From Anolis sagrei (Eukaryota > Chordata > Lepidosauria > Squamata > Anolidae): a stretch of 64,000 nt of DNA. A model generated the notes under the pieces. The model ran no database searches, was not told the DNA's origin, and was given only the letters and a program-made list of their open reading frames with translations. Of the stretch, positions 22,291 to 32,754 are shown piece by piece. Numbering within the stretch: the first letter of the stretch is position 1; each line of letters starts with the position of its first letter. The DNA lies in assembly GCF_037176765.1 (NCBI RefSeq), contig NC_090034.1:28671875-28735874 (forward strand), read 5' to 3'. Position numbers and translations under genes: made by a program.

Positions 22291-22429
22291 GTGTGAGTTG
22301 TCTTCAGACTGGGTTATGTCTTTAAAAGGCGGTAGGCTGCCTTGATTCTGAAACATGAAGGCGAGGGATACTAACGGCTGTTTACCTGCTTTGTCCCCTC
22401 CCTCCCTCCTTCCTTTCGGACTCCTCCAG

Positions 22430-22881
22430 ACAGCAGCTTGTTTGAGCGCTACACGGAGGGAGAGGTCCGCCAGCTGGTCTGGGCCCTGGTTGAGCGCTAC
22501 CGCCAGTCCATGAACTCGGGCGGGCATGAGCTGCCCCTCTTCGCCAAGGCCGGTGGCCCCAGGATGAAGAGGGCCAAGGCCCGGCACAAGCCCTGCGCCC
22601 TCAAGGAGCTGGAGGTAACTGTCAGCGAGCTGGGCTTGGGCTACCAGTCAGATGAGACCGTGCTCTTTCGCTACTGCAGTGGCACCTGCGAGACGGCCCT
22701 ACGCAACTATGACCTCTCCCTGAAGAACCTGCGCAGCATGCGGCGCCTGCGGAAGGAGAAGCTCCGGGCCCGGCCCTGCTGCCGGCCCCTGGCCTATGAG
22801 GATGATGTTTCCTTCTTGGATGCTGGCAACCGGTACCACACCGTCAATGAGGTCTCGGCCAAAGAGTGTGGCTGTGTGTGA
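22430..22881 (+). CDS. NRTN: Neurturin precursor, coding exon 2 with mature domain
   Basis: Codes residues 59-208 and ends at TGA 22879-22881; the whole precursor is 208 aa. The pro-segment ends at RMKR (103-106), a furin-type site. Cleavage there gives a 102-residue mature chain, the length I recall for human neurturin. All seven cysteines of the TGF-beta-like knot are present at 114, 141, 145, 175, 176, 205 and 207. ELGLGYQSDETVLFRYCSG and YEDDVSFLDAGNRYHTVNE match neurturin rather than GDNF, artemin or persephin. A basic segment at about 157-173 (KNLRSMRRLRKEKLRAR) corresponds to the heparin-binding helix. The exon is GC-rich against AT-rich flanks. Confidence 0.95.
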
Positions 22882-24016
22882 CGGCCGGAGAGAAGCAGGA
22901 GCGTCCGGTTGCCCGTTGAAAGAAAGTCTGCCAACACAAAGGAATGGCCAAGGAGGTGGTCGAGTCTTCTTCTCTAGAAGTGTTGAAGCAGAGCCGGGTG
23001 TGTCTTCCCATGTGGCAGAAAAGGGTCCGACTGGATGGTCTTTGGGTGTCCCATCCTACTCTTGTGGAAAGTGGGAGTCTGGTGGAGTCTTCATCCTTCT
23101 CTGGTTGTTTCAAAGCAGAGGCTGAATTGTTAACTGTCAGGAGGGCTTGGAGTGTGTCTTCCTGCCCGGCAGAAAGGATTCAGGCTGAATTTTCTTATAG
23201 ATGAGCCCAGCATTAGGGCGCATCCATCATTCCACCATGAAAGAGACCTGTTTCTGGTCCTGGAGGTTCAGTAGGAGGACCGACATCAACCGCATCTTCA
23301 TCCCAAGCTAAACTCTTAATTTTCACATGTTTTATAGTTTTCTCATAAAGTACAATGTCAGGAAGAAGTCACTCTGGGTTTCCGTTGTTCTGCCATAAAT
23401 AAGGAAGTATGTCTCTGGTCTGGACATTTTGGCAGCCTCGACCGCATCTTCATCCCGAGTCAAACTCCTAATGTTTTGCAATACAAAATATTAAGGATAT
23501 GCAGAGTCTTCTGGAGCAGCCATAGGGAGGCCTATATTTAGGCGATTTTGAGCTTTGGAGCATGGCTTCTTTTAAGTCGAACATTTTCAGAGGAGACACC
23601 AAGGACTGTAAGATCATAATCTTTGTGTACAGTTATAACAGCACTGTGTACATATATATATAGTGTCCAAGCTATGTATACCAAATGCTTCCATTCCTTA
23701 GCGGGCATTGCATCAACTTCTTTGTGGGACTTAGGTTGAAGTGAGGTTTTCTCAGTCAAAGAGCACAAATATTCGGATCCTTTTAATACCAAATGGTGGA
23801 ATGAGATAGGGACTTATTTTATGTTTCAAAAGAAGACTATAAACATTTAAATATCTTGCATTTTGTTATAATCCAGTCGTAAAATCGGGATTCTCAAATA
23901 CAAACTAGAAGTTGTTGGGTCTCAAGAAGTTGATGCAATATCCTTCTTAGAGCTTTGGAAAGTTCCTTTTTCTGTCTCTATAAAATCCTAGGAGTCCAAA
24001 AAGCCAATTTTCCCAA

Positions 24017-24061
<45 letters not shown>

Positions 24062-24074
24062 TTATTATTATTAT
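24017..24074. repeat. (TA)n(ATT)n microsatellite
   Basis: A perfect AT dinucleotide run from about 24017 to 24056 followed by ATT triplets to 24074. Confidence 0.95.
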
Positions 24075-24223
24075 GATACATTGCCTCTATTTATTCAAAG
24101 TAACTTATGATATTTATTTAGGTCCTGTTCTACCTAATGCACCAACGGCTCTACGACTTGTTTCCGACCTTCCCCTTAATTTATTTCACGTTCATGTGAC
24201 CTTGCGCTATGTTTTTTAAACAA

Positions 24224-24229
24224 AATAAA
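24224..24229 (+). promoter_or_regulatory. NRTN: Candidate NRTN poly(A) signal
   Basis: AATAAA 1.34 kb after the stop, followed by a T-rich stretch. It is inferred from position only. Confidence 0.45.
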
Positions 24230-24560
24230 ACCCTTTTGTATTTCCAAAACAAAAGGCAGCAAGAACCGATACCCTTTTTAAACAAGAAAAGAAAAAGAAA
24301 ACAATAAATGAATGCCTTAAAGAGTCACTGACGTGAAGATTAAAAGAAAAGAGACAAGGAAATCCAATGGTGTCATGTATATTCATTCCCTCTTGGTAGG
24401 TTCGATATTTTTTGCAGTTATTTTTTAAGCAAATGAATCAAGGTCTAGAAATGGGAACTCAAGAAGTCATGCAGTCGGACACCTGGGTTCAGTTAATTAC
24501 CTAAATGATAGATAGCTTTATTTATTGATTTATTTAGAGTATTTACATAGGATTCAGATC

Positions 24561-24636
<76 letters not shown>
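24561..24636. repeat. (GATA)n microsatellite
   Basis: About 19 GATA units ending exactly at the left end of the element at 24637. Confidence 0.95.
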
Positions 24637-26215
24637 GGGCTGTGCAAAGAGGCTGAAATCCTATTAGTAATTCATTTCGGAGATTCGGATGGCCCTCGCT
24701 TCATTTCATAACGATATGGAGGAGTTCCATTTTGTTTTATAATCCAAATCTTCAAAGCTTTGTGATTATTTCATTAAGATTTGTTCCATTAGCAGCAATG
24801 GAGAGAATTTTGAGGCTCATTTCTCTGTCATTTTTGCAGCTATTAGAATGAAACTTGGCACACTTGGAGGCAACATTGACAACTTTAAGCCTGCTGTTGC
24901 ACCTCAGGCCTGGAAACATCTATGATCACAGCACAGTATATGCAAACAATTTATTGTAAAAACCCCATAAAATATATGAAAAAACAGGAATAAAGAAAGA
25001 AGATATATAATCCAAAAAAGGGTTTGCAATAGGTGATAGCCAAACGGTAATCCAAAAGTTTCATGCAGATCCCAGGTTAACACTGTCCAGGAATAGCCAA
25101 AAAATCACAAGTACAACGTAAGTCTACAAGCAAAAGGTATACTTAGTAAACCTTGGGCAGGAATACAAAAACGAGAACATAGAAAACTTCCAGGATACTT
25201 AAATCCAAAACTGAGGCTTGGCTTGAAACAAGAACCAGAGAACTCAGGCCTAGCTTCTCACTTGAATGCTATCTTGCCTGAACTAAACCCTTAGGTAAAC
25301 AACTTGTTAATTAATAGGCACCCATGAAATCATTCCTTTTCCCACAAATTTTCTCCCCAACTTTCCCATGTAATTGCTCTGACTGGTGCTGCCTATTTTC
25401 TGCTCTATTCTGTAAATGAAGACTTTTGTAGATCTGCGTAGCTGCAGGTGTTTTTCCATGGGAGCATTCAATATCACTTAGCTCTTTGCCCGACTCCTAA
25501 TGTAATGTTGCAGTTTTTAGCTCATCTGACTGACCTTGAAGCCCTGCATTTTTTGAGTCAGATTTCTCCCAAAGCGAAATCATTTCCCTGACTTGAATTT
25601 TCATCACTTTGTGCCCCAGGAAATCCCATAATCCCCTCTAAATAATCAGTGAACCCATCAGCCTCAGGCTAAACTACAACACCTGCTTGGTTTCAGAACA
25701 TTTCAGTAATCCACTAATTTTTAGGGTTTTAAAAAGTTCCATTAGCAGCAATGGGGAGAATTTTGAGGCTAGTTTCTCTGTCATTTTAACGGCTATCAGG
25801 ATTAAATTTAGCACACCTGTAGGCAACATTGATGATTTTAAACCTGCTGGGTTTCAGAACATTTTGGTCATATACTGATTTTTAGGAGACCTACAAAAGG
25901 AGACCAGGTTTGCAGAAAGCTGTGTGATTGGCTGACAAGGAAAAAAACGACAGCATGCAGCTGCCTTTGTCAATGACTTCAGCCCACTTCCACCCCAGAC
26001 AATTACAGAGTATGTTACATTGAAAAAAACACAGCTTGAAACATTCCAAAGCAACAAATCTTTACTAATCTTTCTGTAACGTTTCGGGGACTTTCATTTT
26101 GTTTCGTAATGCTTCAGAGGGGGTCCCGTTCCGATTAGTAATTTGGAGATTTGTATTAACAAATCATATAAATCTCCAAATTACGAAACAGACCCCTCAA
26201 AGCTTTGCACAGCCC
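24637..26215. mobile_element. hAT-like DNA element with perfect 13-bp inverted ends
   Basis: Left end GGGCTGTGCAAAG and right end CTTTGCACAGCCC are exact reverse complements. Flanks AGATAGAT (24629-24636) and TAATAGAT (26216-26223) agree at 6 of 8 positions, as expected of an old 8-bp duplication. The interior has two copies of a unit with TTCCATTAGCAGCAATGG (near 24784 and 25737). No transposase is seen. It is split by the solo LTR at 24895-25681. Confidence 0.65.
24895..25681 (-). mobile_element. Solo LTR (fossil)
   Basis: A 787-bp block bounded by TGTTG and CAACA and flanked by the 5-bp duplication CCTGC at 24890-24894 and 25682-25686. Read on the minus strand, a poly(A) signal-like AATAAA lies near the 3' end. 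There is no internal coding region, so it is a solo LTR left by recombination. The family is unresolved. It is younger than the DNA element that holds it. Confidence 0.75.
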
Positions 26216-26984
26216 TAATAGATATAGACAGATAGAAGCAGATAAGTACTTGAAAAGCCCCTTTAAAAGTTTTTTTTAAAAGGATGCTTCACACTATTTA
26301 AATTAATTTGACGTCAGAATGACATGGAAATACGAAAATGTATAAGCCACTTTTGCCCGTTTTTCCAGAAAATATCGGGATGCCCAAAAGGGAGGACTAG
26401 AAGCTTGTGTTTCATTTGAGCAGCAAAGAACCTGATCTCTGAGTCTGGAGGCTTTTTCTCTTTTTCGGTCTTCGCTGTTTTTTGGAAGAAAGCAAAAGCC
26501 CGGAAGATTTATACCGTTTTGGGGGAATGGAAAAAGGCTGCGTTTACATTTCAGCTTTATGCCACCCAGATTTCTGACGGCTCTCCCACCCAAAGCCACC
26601 GCTCTGTAAATATTTTATGAAACCGGTCTCTGGAGTCCCATAAATCTTATTTTCTTGAAATGAAGAGAGGGGCTTGCCAAGCTAGATGCCGCAATATTGG
26701 CAAAATGTGGAATGTTCAGCAATGTGTGATTATAAAAGACAGAAGGAAATTGCTGGGCCCAACATGATGAAGGATTGGAAAAGCAGGGATGGGATCACTC
26801 TGTACTCTTTAGGTTATTGGATTCCAACTCCCAGCATCCCCTCACCAGCTGGAACGACCTCTTCTCAAGTAGGTCCTTGCTGAAGTTTGGCTGTTGAATT
26901 AAGAAGAGAGGAATAGGAAAGTGAAAGGTTGGAAGAAAAATATCCAATGTGGGGGTAAAGGTGGCATATAAAGTAGTAAAGGGA
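26216..26984. other. No gene seen
   Basis: A 98-codon frame at 26303-26599 (-) has no recognised motif. A TTCCAACTCCCAGCATCCCC stretch near 26820 is a common decayed repeat end. Confidence 0.45.
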
Positions 26985-28055
26985 AGAGTATGAGGGAAAG
27001 AGAGAAAGGAGGAAAAAGGAAAGAGTGAGAGAGAGAAAGGAGGGAAAGGAAGAGAATGAAAGAGAGGAGTAAAAGGAAGACAAAGAGGAAAAGGAAGAGA
27101 ATGAAAGAGAAAGGAAGATAACAAAGAACTTGAGAGAATGAGTGAAGAGGAAAAGGAAGAGAATGAGAGAGAAAGGAAGAAACAAAAATAATGGAAGAGA
27201 AAGAAAGAAATGAAAGAGAACAGGAGAGAAAGAAAGAAAAGGAGGAGAGAAAAATGAGAGAAATGAAAAGGAAGAGAAAGTGAGGAAAAGGGAGAGCAAG
27301 AGAGAATGAAGGAAAAGGAAGGAGAGCGAGAGAGAAAAGAATAAGAGAAAGGAGAATAAAGAAGAAAATGAGAGAAAGAATGAAAAGAGGAGAATGAGAG
27401 AGAAAAAGGGAAAAGCAAGAGAATGAAAAAGGAAGAGAGAAGGATAAGGAAGAGAAAGAGAAAAGAGAGAATGAGAAAGAAAAGAGCAAAGGTAAGAGAT
27501 GAGAGAGGAGGAAAAGGAAGAGATTAGAGAGAGAGAAAAGAGGAAAGGGAAGAGAATGAGAGAAATGAAAAGAATGAAAGAGAATGGAGGAAAAGGGAGA
27601 GAGAAAACGGGAGAATGGTAGAGAAGAGGAAAAGTAAGAGATGAGAGAGAGGAAGAAAAGGAAGAAAGGAGGAAAAGGGAAGAGGAGAATGAGAGAGAGA
27701 AAGGTGGGAAAGGAAGAGAATTAGGAAGGGAAAGAATGATAGAGAACGGGGAAAAAAAGGGAGAAGGAGAAAAGAAGGGAAAGAGAGGGAAAGGAGAAGT
27801 GGGAGATTAGAGAGAGGAGGAAAAGGAAGAGGAGAAAGGAGAGAAAAAGAATGAGAGAAAAGAGGAAAAGGAAGAGAGAATGAGTGATCAAGGGAAAAAT
27901 GAGAGAATGGAAGATAAGAAAATGAGAGAAAGGAGGGAAAGAAGAGGAAAAACAAGGAGAGAGGAAAGAGAAAAGGATAAGGAATAGAATGAGAGGGAAA
28001 GGAGAAAGGAGAGAAAAAAAGAGGAGAATGAGAGAAAGAAGGAGAACTTTTTAAC
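26985..28055. repeat. 1.1 kb purine tract (GAGAAAGGAA)n
   Basis: The plus strand is almost entirely A and G, in variable GAGA, GGAAAA and AATGAGA units. Long Ser/Phe/Leu frames on the other strand are artefacts. Confidence 0.95.
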
Positions 28056-28455
28056 TGTCCACTCAGTGGGGAAAAAATTGTATTATTGAGGCTCCTGGTT
28101 TCAATCTAAATGTTCGGGTTGCTCTCTATGCTGCTGAACCGATGAGTAAATTTAAATAGATAAATCACATGAACACATATTTTCCCCAACAAAGGAAGGG
28201 CCCTTGTCAACACCTCTTTAAATAACGCTGCCCAAGGCCCAAAATACATGTATGAAAGCGCCTTCCAAGCCAGGACACATTGGATCTGCTCTTTGCCTCC
28301 TTGGTCCCATCCTGAATTATAGCGCAATGAGGAAAAAGGTCCCAAATTAATTCCAGAATCGCAGCGTCGGCCTGATGTGCTTCCACATTTTTCGCAGTCC
28401 ACTGGTGGCATTGGATGCAAAACAGTAGAAAGAAAACTTGAGAAGTCCTGCCATG

Positions 28456-28999
28456 TGTTGAGGCCTGCCGACTTCAATGGGGCCTATCATTACTTCAGGC
28501 CTATAGTTTCTTGAAGCCTCCTGTTTCTTGAGGCCTATCCGTTCCTTGAGGCCTAGTTTCTTGAGGTCTACTGGCTTCAATGAGGCCTATCATTTCCTCA
28601 TGCCTTGTTCTCCCCGAGGTCTAAAGTCTCCTCAGGCCTAGTTTCTTGAAGCTTGCCAGTTTCACTGAGGCCTATCAATTCCTCAGGCCTATACTTTCTT
28701 GAAGCCTACCAGCAACCTTAGGCTTTGAATTTTTTTGAGGCCTATCAGTTCCTCGAGTTCTAGTTTCTTGAGGCCTACCAGCTTCGGTGAGGCTTCTCAT
28801 TTCATCGAGCCTTGAGCTCCCAGCTTCCTCGGGCCTATAGTTTCCTTAAGCCTACCACCGTTAATGAGGCCTATTCCTCGGACCTTGATCTCCCTGAGGC
28901 CTAAAGCCTCCTTAGGCCTAGTTTCTTGAGGCCTACCAGCTTCAATAAGACCAATCATTTCATCAGACCTATAGTTTCTTGAAGCCTATCAGCAATGAA
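28456..28999. repeat. Degenerate AGGCCTA minisatellite
   Basis: About 540 bp built from repeats of the core AGGCCTA with linkers such as GTTTCTTGAGGCCTACCAGC and TCATTTCCTC. Units are roughly 20-35 bp, and a longer period of about 100-120 bp is suggested. The line-up is imperfect, so the array is old. Confidence 0.8.
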
Positions 29000-29504
29000 A
29001 GGACCAAGACAGTGACATCTCCAACCCATCTTCTGTTTGGGTATCAGCCAGCATGCCAACATTTTAAATCAATAAACAACTTCCTAAGATCGACAGAGAT
29101 ACTTGCAGAAACAGCTCAGCAAGCGAGAGTCCAAAAGTGATAGGTAAAATCCCGGAGCCTCCATCAGTGGTCGAGACCAGATGAGAAACTCCCTCCTGGG
29201 CACACAGAAGACAGGGAGACTTGGAAAGCAATGAACAGACTGCACTCTGGCACCACAAGACGCAGAGCCAACCTTAAGAAATGTTGCTACAAAGTGGAGT
29301 CTACAACATGTGAGTGTGGAGAACAGCAAACCACTGACCACTTACTACAATGTAGCCTGAGCCCTTCCACATGCACAACCTTCTCACAGCGACACCAGAG
29401 GCACTCTCAAGTGGCCAGCTTCTTGTCAATGGAAATTTATGCTAAGTTTTTAACTTTGTGGGTTTTTAATACATTATAACTGTATTCTCAATTTGTTTCT
29501 GACA

Positions 29505-29544
<40 letters not shown>
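29000..29544 (+). mobile_element. I-group (Ingi/Vingi-like) LINE 3' end
   Basis: Encodes WKAMNRLHSGTTRRRANLKK and then the CxCGEQQTTDHLLQC knuckle (29231-29400), followed by the 3' end CTGTATTCTCAATTTGTTTC and an (AAT)n run at about 29506-29544. Upstream frames are broken. Confidence 0.6.
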
Positions 29545-29545
<1 letters not shown>

Positions 29546-30295
29546 TTTGTCTTTGATTTTTTAGCCATTAACGCTCTGTATCAAGCCGGCATAAATCCAG
29601 TGTATGTGAACATCATAAAAAGCATCAATACAGGGTGAACAACGAATATAAAACTGTCGTCAGAAGTGTGTCATATTGGAATCAACAAAGGAGTGTATAA
29701 AGGAAACAACATTGCCTATACTGTTTGTGGTGGCTTCCAGAAAATTAAATTTAAAGGCGGGATTTCAAAGGACAGCATTTTCTCATCTCCATTTTCTCAT
29801 CTCCTCTTCACAGATGATTTTGGTGTCTTTTTCGCCAAAAATCTGGAAGATTTACAACATGTTCGCCAACAAACTAGCACGACTGTCAAAATCACTAGGA
29901 CTGGAAATGAAGGAAACAAAACGGATGAAAAATGAGCAGCGTGTCCAGGAGATGAAATTGAGGAAGTGACTGATAATAAGAGATAAAAATCAGCAATAAA
30001 GAGCTGCATTAAAGAACCAGGGAACACAGCATGGTCAGTGAGATCTATGAGGCAAAAAGAAAATGGGCAGAGCATTATCACATGAACAAAAGACAACCAA
30101 CGGACGTGGCAACTCACGAACTGGATAACAAGAGACCACAAATAGCCCTTGGGCAGACCCCATATTTGATGGGACGAATGGATGGTTAATCTATTTGGCC
30201 AGAAATGGAAAAGAAAAGCACAGGATCATATATGTTGGCAAAGTGTAGTTTACGTGAAGCTCAAAGGAGTGGATTGATGACAAATTGGATAGGAT
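29545..30295 (+). mobile_element. RTE-like LINE fragment
   Basis: Translations in changing frames give ALYQAGINPVYVNIIKSINTG, then FSHLLFTDDFGVFFAKNLED (a decayed YADD box) and a downstream segment like IYEAKRKWAEHYHMNKRQ-type RTE C-termini near 30040-30160. Many frame changes are present. Confidence 0.55.
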
Positions 30296-30299
30296 TGGA

Positions 30300-30560
30300 T
30301 TATTATTATTATGTTTATTTATACCCCGCTTTATCTCTCCTTAAAGGTAACTCAAAGTGGCTTACATTAAAAGTATGACCACATAATTTAAAATATACAA
30401 ATATGTAAACATTAAAACAGAATTTAAAAATTCACAATTTAAATCAGTTGAAACCTATTCAAAGCTAAAAACCACACCACCTAATGACAGTCTCTACCCC
30501 CTGGGGGACCTCAAAGCAGCTCATAATTATATGGCACAACCCAAATAATTTAAAAAATGA
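30300..30560 (-). mobile_element. L2-type 3' UTR fragment
   Basis: (ATT)n at the left followed by ATACCCCGCTTTATCTCTCC and CTCAAAGTGGCTTACA, the reverse of an L2/SINE 3' UTR. A second similar block follows at about 30495-30540. Confidence 0.6.
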
Positions 30561-30787
30561 CTGATACAAAATTAAATAGCAGTTAAATATCTGTGTCATA
30601 GCTGTAAGTTGAAATGTGATTATGATATAACAATAATATTTGCATATGAAGATATTTGCATATATATGATGAGAGATCTTGACATGTTTAGACCTGAGTC
30701 TAAACATGCAATGCATTCGTGTTTCATAAACACCTTAAAACCATCACCTGGCAGGTAAATTTATTTACTTCACTTCACTTTATGTGC

Positions 30788-30793
30788 TTTATT
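30788..30793 (-). promoter_or_regulatory. Candidate fucosyltransferase poly(A) signal
   Basis: TTTATT on the plus strand reads AATAAA on the minus strand, about 145 bp past the stop codon at 30939. Confidence 0.5.
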
Positions 30794-30938
30794 TTTAGAA
30801 ATTTTGAACATGAAACAACAAAGAAGCCCACAGAGATGCCCCTCTGTTTTCCAAATCCAGGTAAGACCTCAAGACATCTCACTTTGCCAACCTTTGAGTC
30901 CCAAAACAACCAACAGGTCCAACTAGTGGGGCTCCACT

Positions 30939-32030
30939 TTACTTGAACCACTTGCTCAGTTCTGGAACTGTCTGGTATTGAACTGGCTTCTTCTGTAAGG
31001 CCCAACATGCTTTGCAGAAATGAATGGCCCAAAAGGTTTTCCCAATGGGCTGCAGCCTCGCACGCCAACGGAAGTAACTCTGGTACTGTGTCGTGTTCCT
31101 GTCCAACTCTTGTAAGAACTTGGCCAAGTCTTGCGCAGAGGGGAAGTCATTGACATGAATGAAAGAGTCTGGAGGCATGTGGCGCTCATAGCTCTTCCTC
31201 GGAGGCCCAAGGACAACAGGCACCGCCCAGGAGAGGAAGGAGTTCAACCAGACCTTTTCGGTGATGTAGTCCTCATGGATGGCATTCTCAAAGGCCAGGT
31301 AGAACTTGTACTGGGATAAGGTAGAGAGATGATTCTCCCGAGGGAGAGGAAGGTGACTTTGTCCATAGACATCCACCTGGAGGTACTTCTTCAATTCACT
31401 GTAGTATTGCACCCGGCGAGAGCCTGGTTGCCAATTGCTTACCACCCAAGCTGCCAGCTTAGACTTGAGTGGGACGGTGACATTTCGAGGCTGAGGGAGG
31501 ACCTCCATCCAGCCATAAGGAGTGAAGATATCTGAGTCTCTGCGGTAACTCATGGTGAGGTTGAAGTGGTTGTCCATGAAGTAAAGGTTAGGGGAGGCGG
31601 AGGGTGACTCCAGGTTGAACCAGACCCAACGCTGGGATGGCGGTCTCGGCTCTTGAGGGAGGTTCTTGGGGCTCCTGCATGCTTCCCGGTGGTGGACGAT
31701 CACCACGTCCGCCTTCTGGTACCAACTGCGGTCGGCCGTGAAGTTGCAGTCAGGGAGGCCCAGCAACCGGGAACACTTTTGCATTGAAAAAGACCCACCA
31801 AAAGGCCAGGTCCACAGCAAGATAGTGAGGTTGGAGGACCACTTGTCAACTGGAGGACTGTTTTCCAGACCTTTTGGCCGGCCAACCTCAACAAACCCAG
31901 AAATCCCTTGGTTTGCTTTTTCATGTAGCCGGACATAAGTAAAGAAGATTGCACCGAAGCTGAACTGGAGGATCAGGAAGACTGAGACCCTCCAGCAAGT
32001 TATATTTGGCACCAGTCCACTCGAGTCCAT
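30939..32030 (-). CDS. FUT6: Alpha-1,3-fucosyltransferase, FUT3/5/6 group (GT10)
   Basis: Transfers fucose from GDP-fucose to N-acetyllactosamine chains in the Golgi (Lewis-type antigens). The 363-aa chain matches the family length of about 360 and is one exon, as in human FUT3/5/6. It is a type II membrane protein: short tail, transmembrane helix at about 13-32, stem, then the catalytic domain from about 68. Donor-binding motif FYLAFENA...DYITEKVW lies at 243-261. N-glycosylation sequons are at N9, N67, N96, N157, N183 and N312. Cysteines 86, 95, 339 and 342 match the two family disulfides. HHRE at 113-116 has Arg where FUT3 and FUT5 have Trp, as in FUT6. Co-orthology with FUT3/5/6 is likely; the FUT6 label is by position and this residue. 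A splice acceptor lies just upstream. Confidence 0.92.
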   Translation of the reverse strand: MDSSGLVPNITCWRVSVFLILQFSFGAIFFTYVRLHEKANQGISGFVEVGRPKGLENSPPVDKWSSNLTILLWTWPFGGSFSMQKCSRLLGLPDCNFTADRSWYQKADVVIVHHREACRSPKNLPQEPRPPSQRWVWFNLESPSASPNLYFMDNHFNLTMSYRRDSDIFTPYGWMEVLPQPRNVTVPLKSKLAAWVVSNWQPGSRRVQYYSELKKYLQVDVYGQSHLPLPRENHLSTLSQYKFYLAFENAIHEDYITEKVWLNSFLSWAVPVVLGPPRKSYERHMPPDSFIHVNDFPSAQDLAKFLQELDRNTTQYQSYFRWRARLQPIGKTFWAIHFCKACWALQKKPVQYQTVPELSKWFK

Positions 32031-32039
32031 GGAGTGACC

Positions 32040-32062
32040 CTGAAAGGGAAGAGAGATCTGGG
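32040..32062 (-). other. 3' splice acceptor before the fucosyltransferase start
   Basis: On the minus strand a pyrimidine tract ends TCTTCCCTTTCAG, with AG at 32041-32040, 10 bases before the ATG at 32030. The 5' UTR is therefore spliced, as in the human genes of this group. Confidence 0.65.
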
Positions 32063-32444
32063 AAAATAATGTGCATATAGAAACCTCCTTTGTTCATCAT
32101 TCAGTGAGGAATCCCTAAACCCAAAAGATTACCACAGTATTGTAGAGCTGCAGATAAGTTGGAAATGTGTGGTCTGCTTTGAGTCTAAAGCATAAAGGAA
32201 CAGCTATCCAAAGTGGGCAAGATAAATGTCAGCAGCTTGAGTAGGCACTTGTTTAAAGTTTGGACTAAAACTCAAAGTGGATTAACACTTTTACAATGAA
32301 GGGAATGCGGTCCAGTGGTAGTGGTTTGAGCATTTGACTACAACTCTAGAAACTGAGTTTTGGTTTCCGGCTCATCCGTGGAAACCTACTGGGTGACCTT
32401 GAGCAGGTCACATATTCTCAGCTTCAGAAAACCTTATAATAGGG
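32063..32444. other. No gene seen
   Basis: Intron or flank of the fucosyltransferase. A decayed tRNA-like SINE piece (GGTCCAGTGGTAGTGGTTTGAG) lies near 32310. Confidence 0.45.
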
Positions 32445-32750
32445 TCACCATATGCAGGTGGTGCTGCAGGTTAAACCACTGAGCTGCTGAACTTGCTGAC
32501 CAAAAGATCAGCAGTGCAAATTGGGGTGCCGGGTGCCAACCTAGCAGTTCGAAAATATGCAAATGTGAGTAGATAAATAGGTACAACTCCGGTGGGAAGA
32601 TAACAGCATTCCATGCAGTCATATTGACCTTGGAGGCGTCTACAGACAATGCTGGCTCTTTGGCTTAGAAATGGAGATGAGAAACCCTCCCCCCAGAGTC
32701 AGACATGACTAGACTTAATGTCAAGGGGAAACCTTTACCTTTAGTTTTAT
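32445..32750 (+). mobile_element. Sauria SINE (tRNA head, BovB-like tail)
   Basis: The head has GGTTAAACCACTGAGCTGC and a decayed box B. The body has TCGAAAATATGCAAATGTGAG and the tail ends GACTTAATGTCAAGGGGAAA then CCTTTACCTTTA. The tail matches the BovB LINE 3' end that mobilises this family. Confidence 0.85.
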
Positions 32751-32754
32751 ATTC

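Larger units (their letters stand above)
18014..22429 (+). other. NRTN: NRTN coding intron
   Basis: A 4.4 kb intron with GTAAGT at 18014 and CTCCTCCAG ending at 22429 after a pyrimidine tract. It is filled with a Rex1-like LINE, a hAT insertion, a GGAT microsatellite, Penelope tails and a CR1 copy. Confidence 0.85.
22882..24245 (+). other. NRTN: NRTN 3' UTR (inferred)
   Basis: Non-coding sequence from the stop codon to the first good poly(A) signal, AATAAA at 24224-24229. A degraded CR1-like stretch (GAGTCTTCATCCTTCTCTGG) lies near 23085. (TA)n then (ATT)n occur at 24017-24074. The cleavage site is inferred. Confidence 0.5.

Noticed and set aside
26795-27955. Several long frames on the minus strand
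   Set aside because: Translations of a purine tract with low-complexity composition only.
28456-28999. CRISPR-like regular array
   Set aside because: Units are degenerate and of variable length with no unique spacers, and the genome is eukaryotic.
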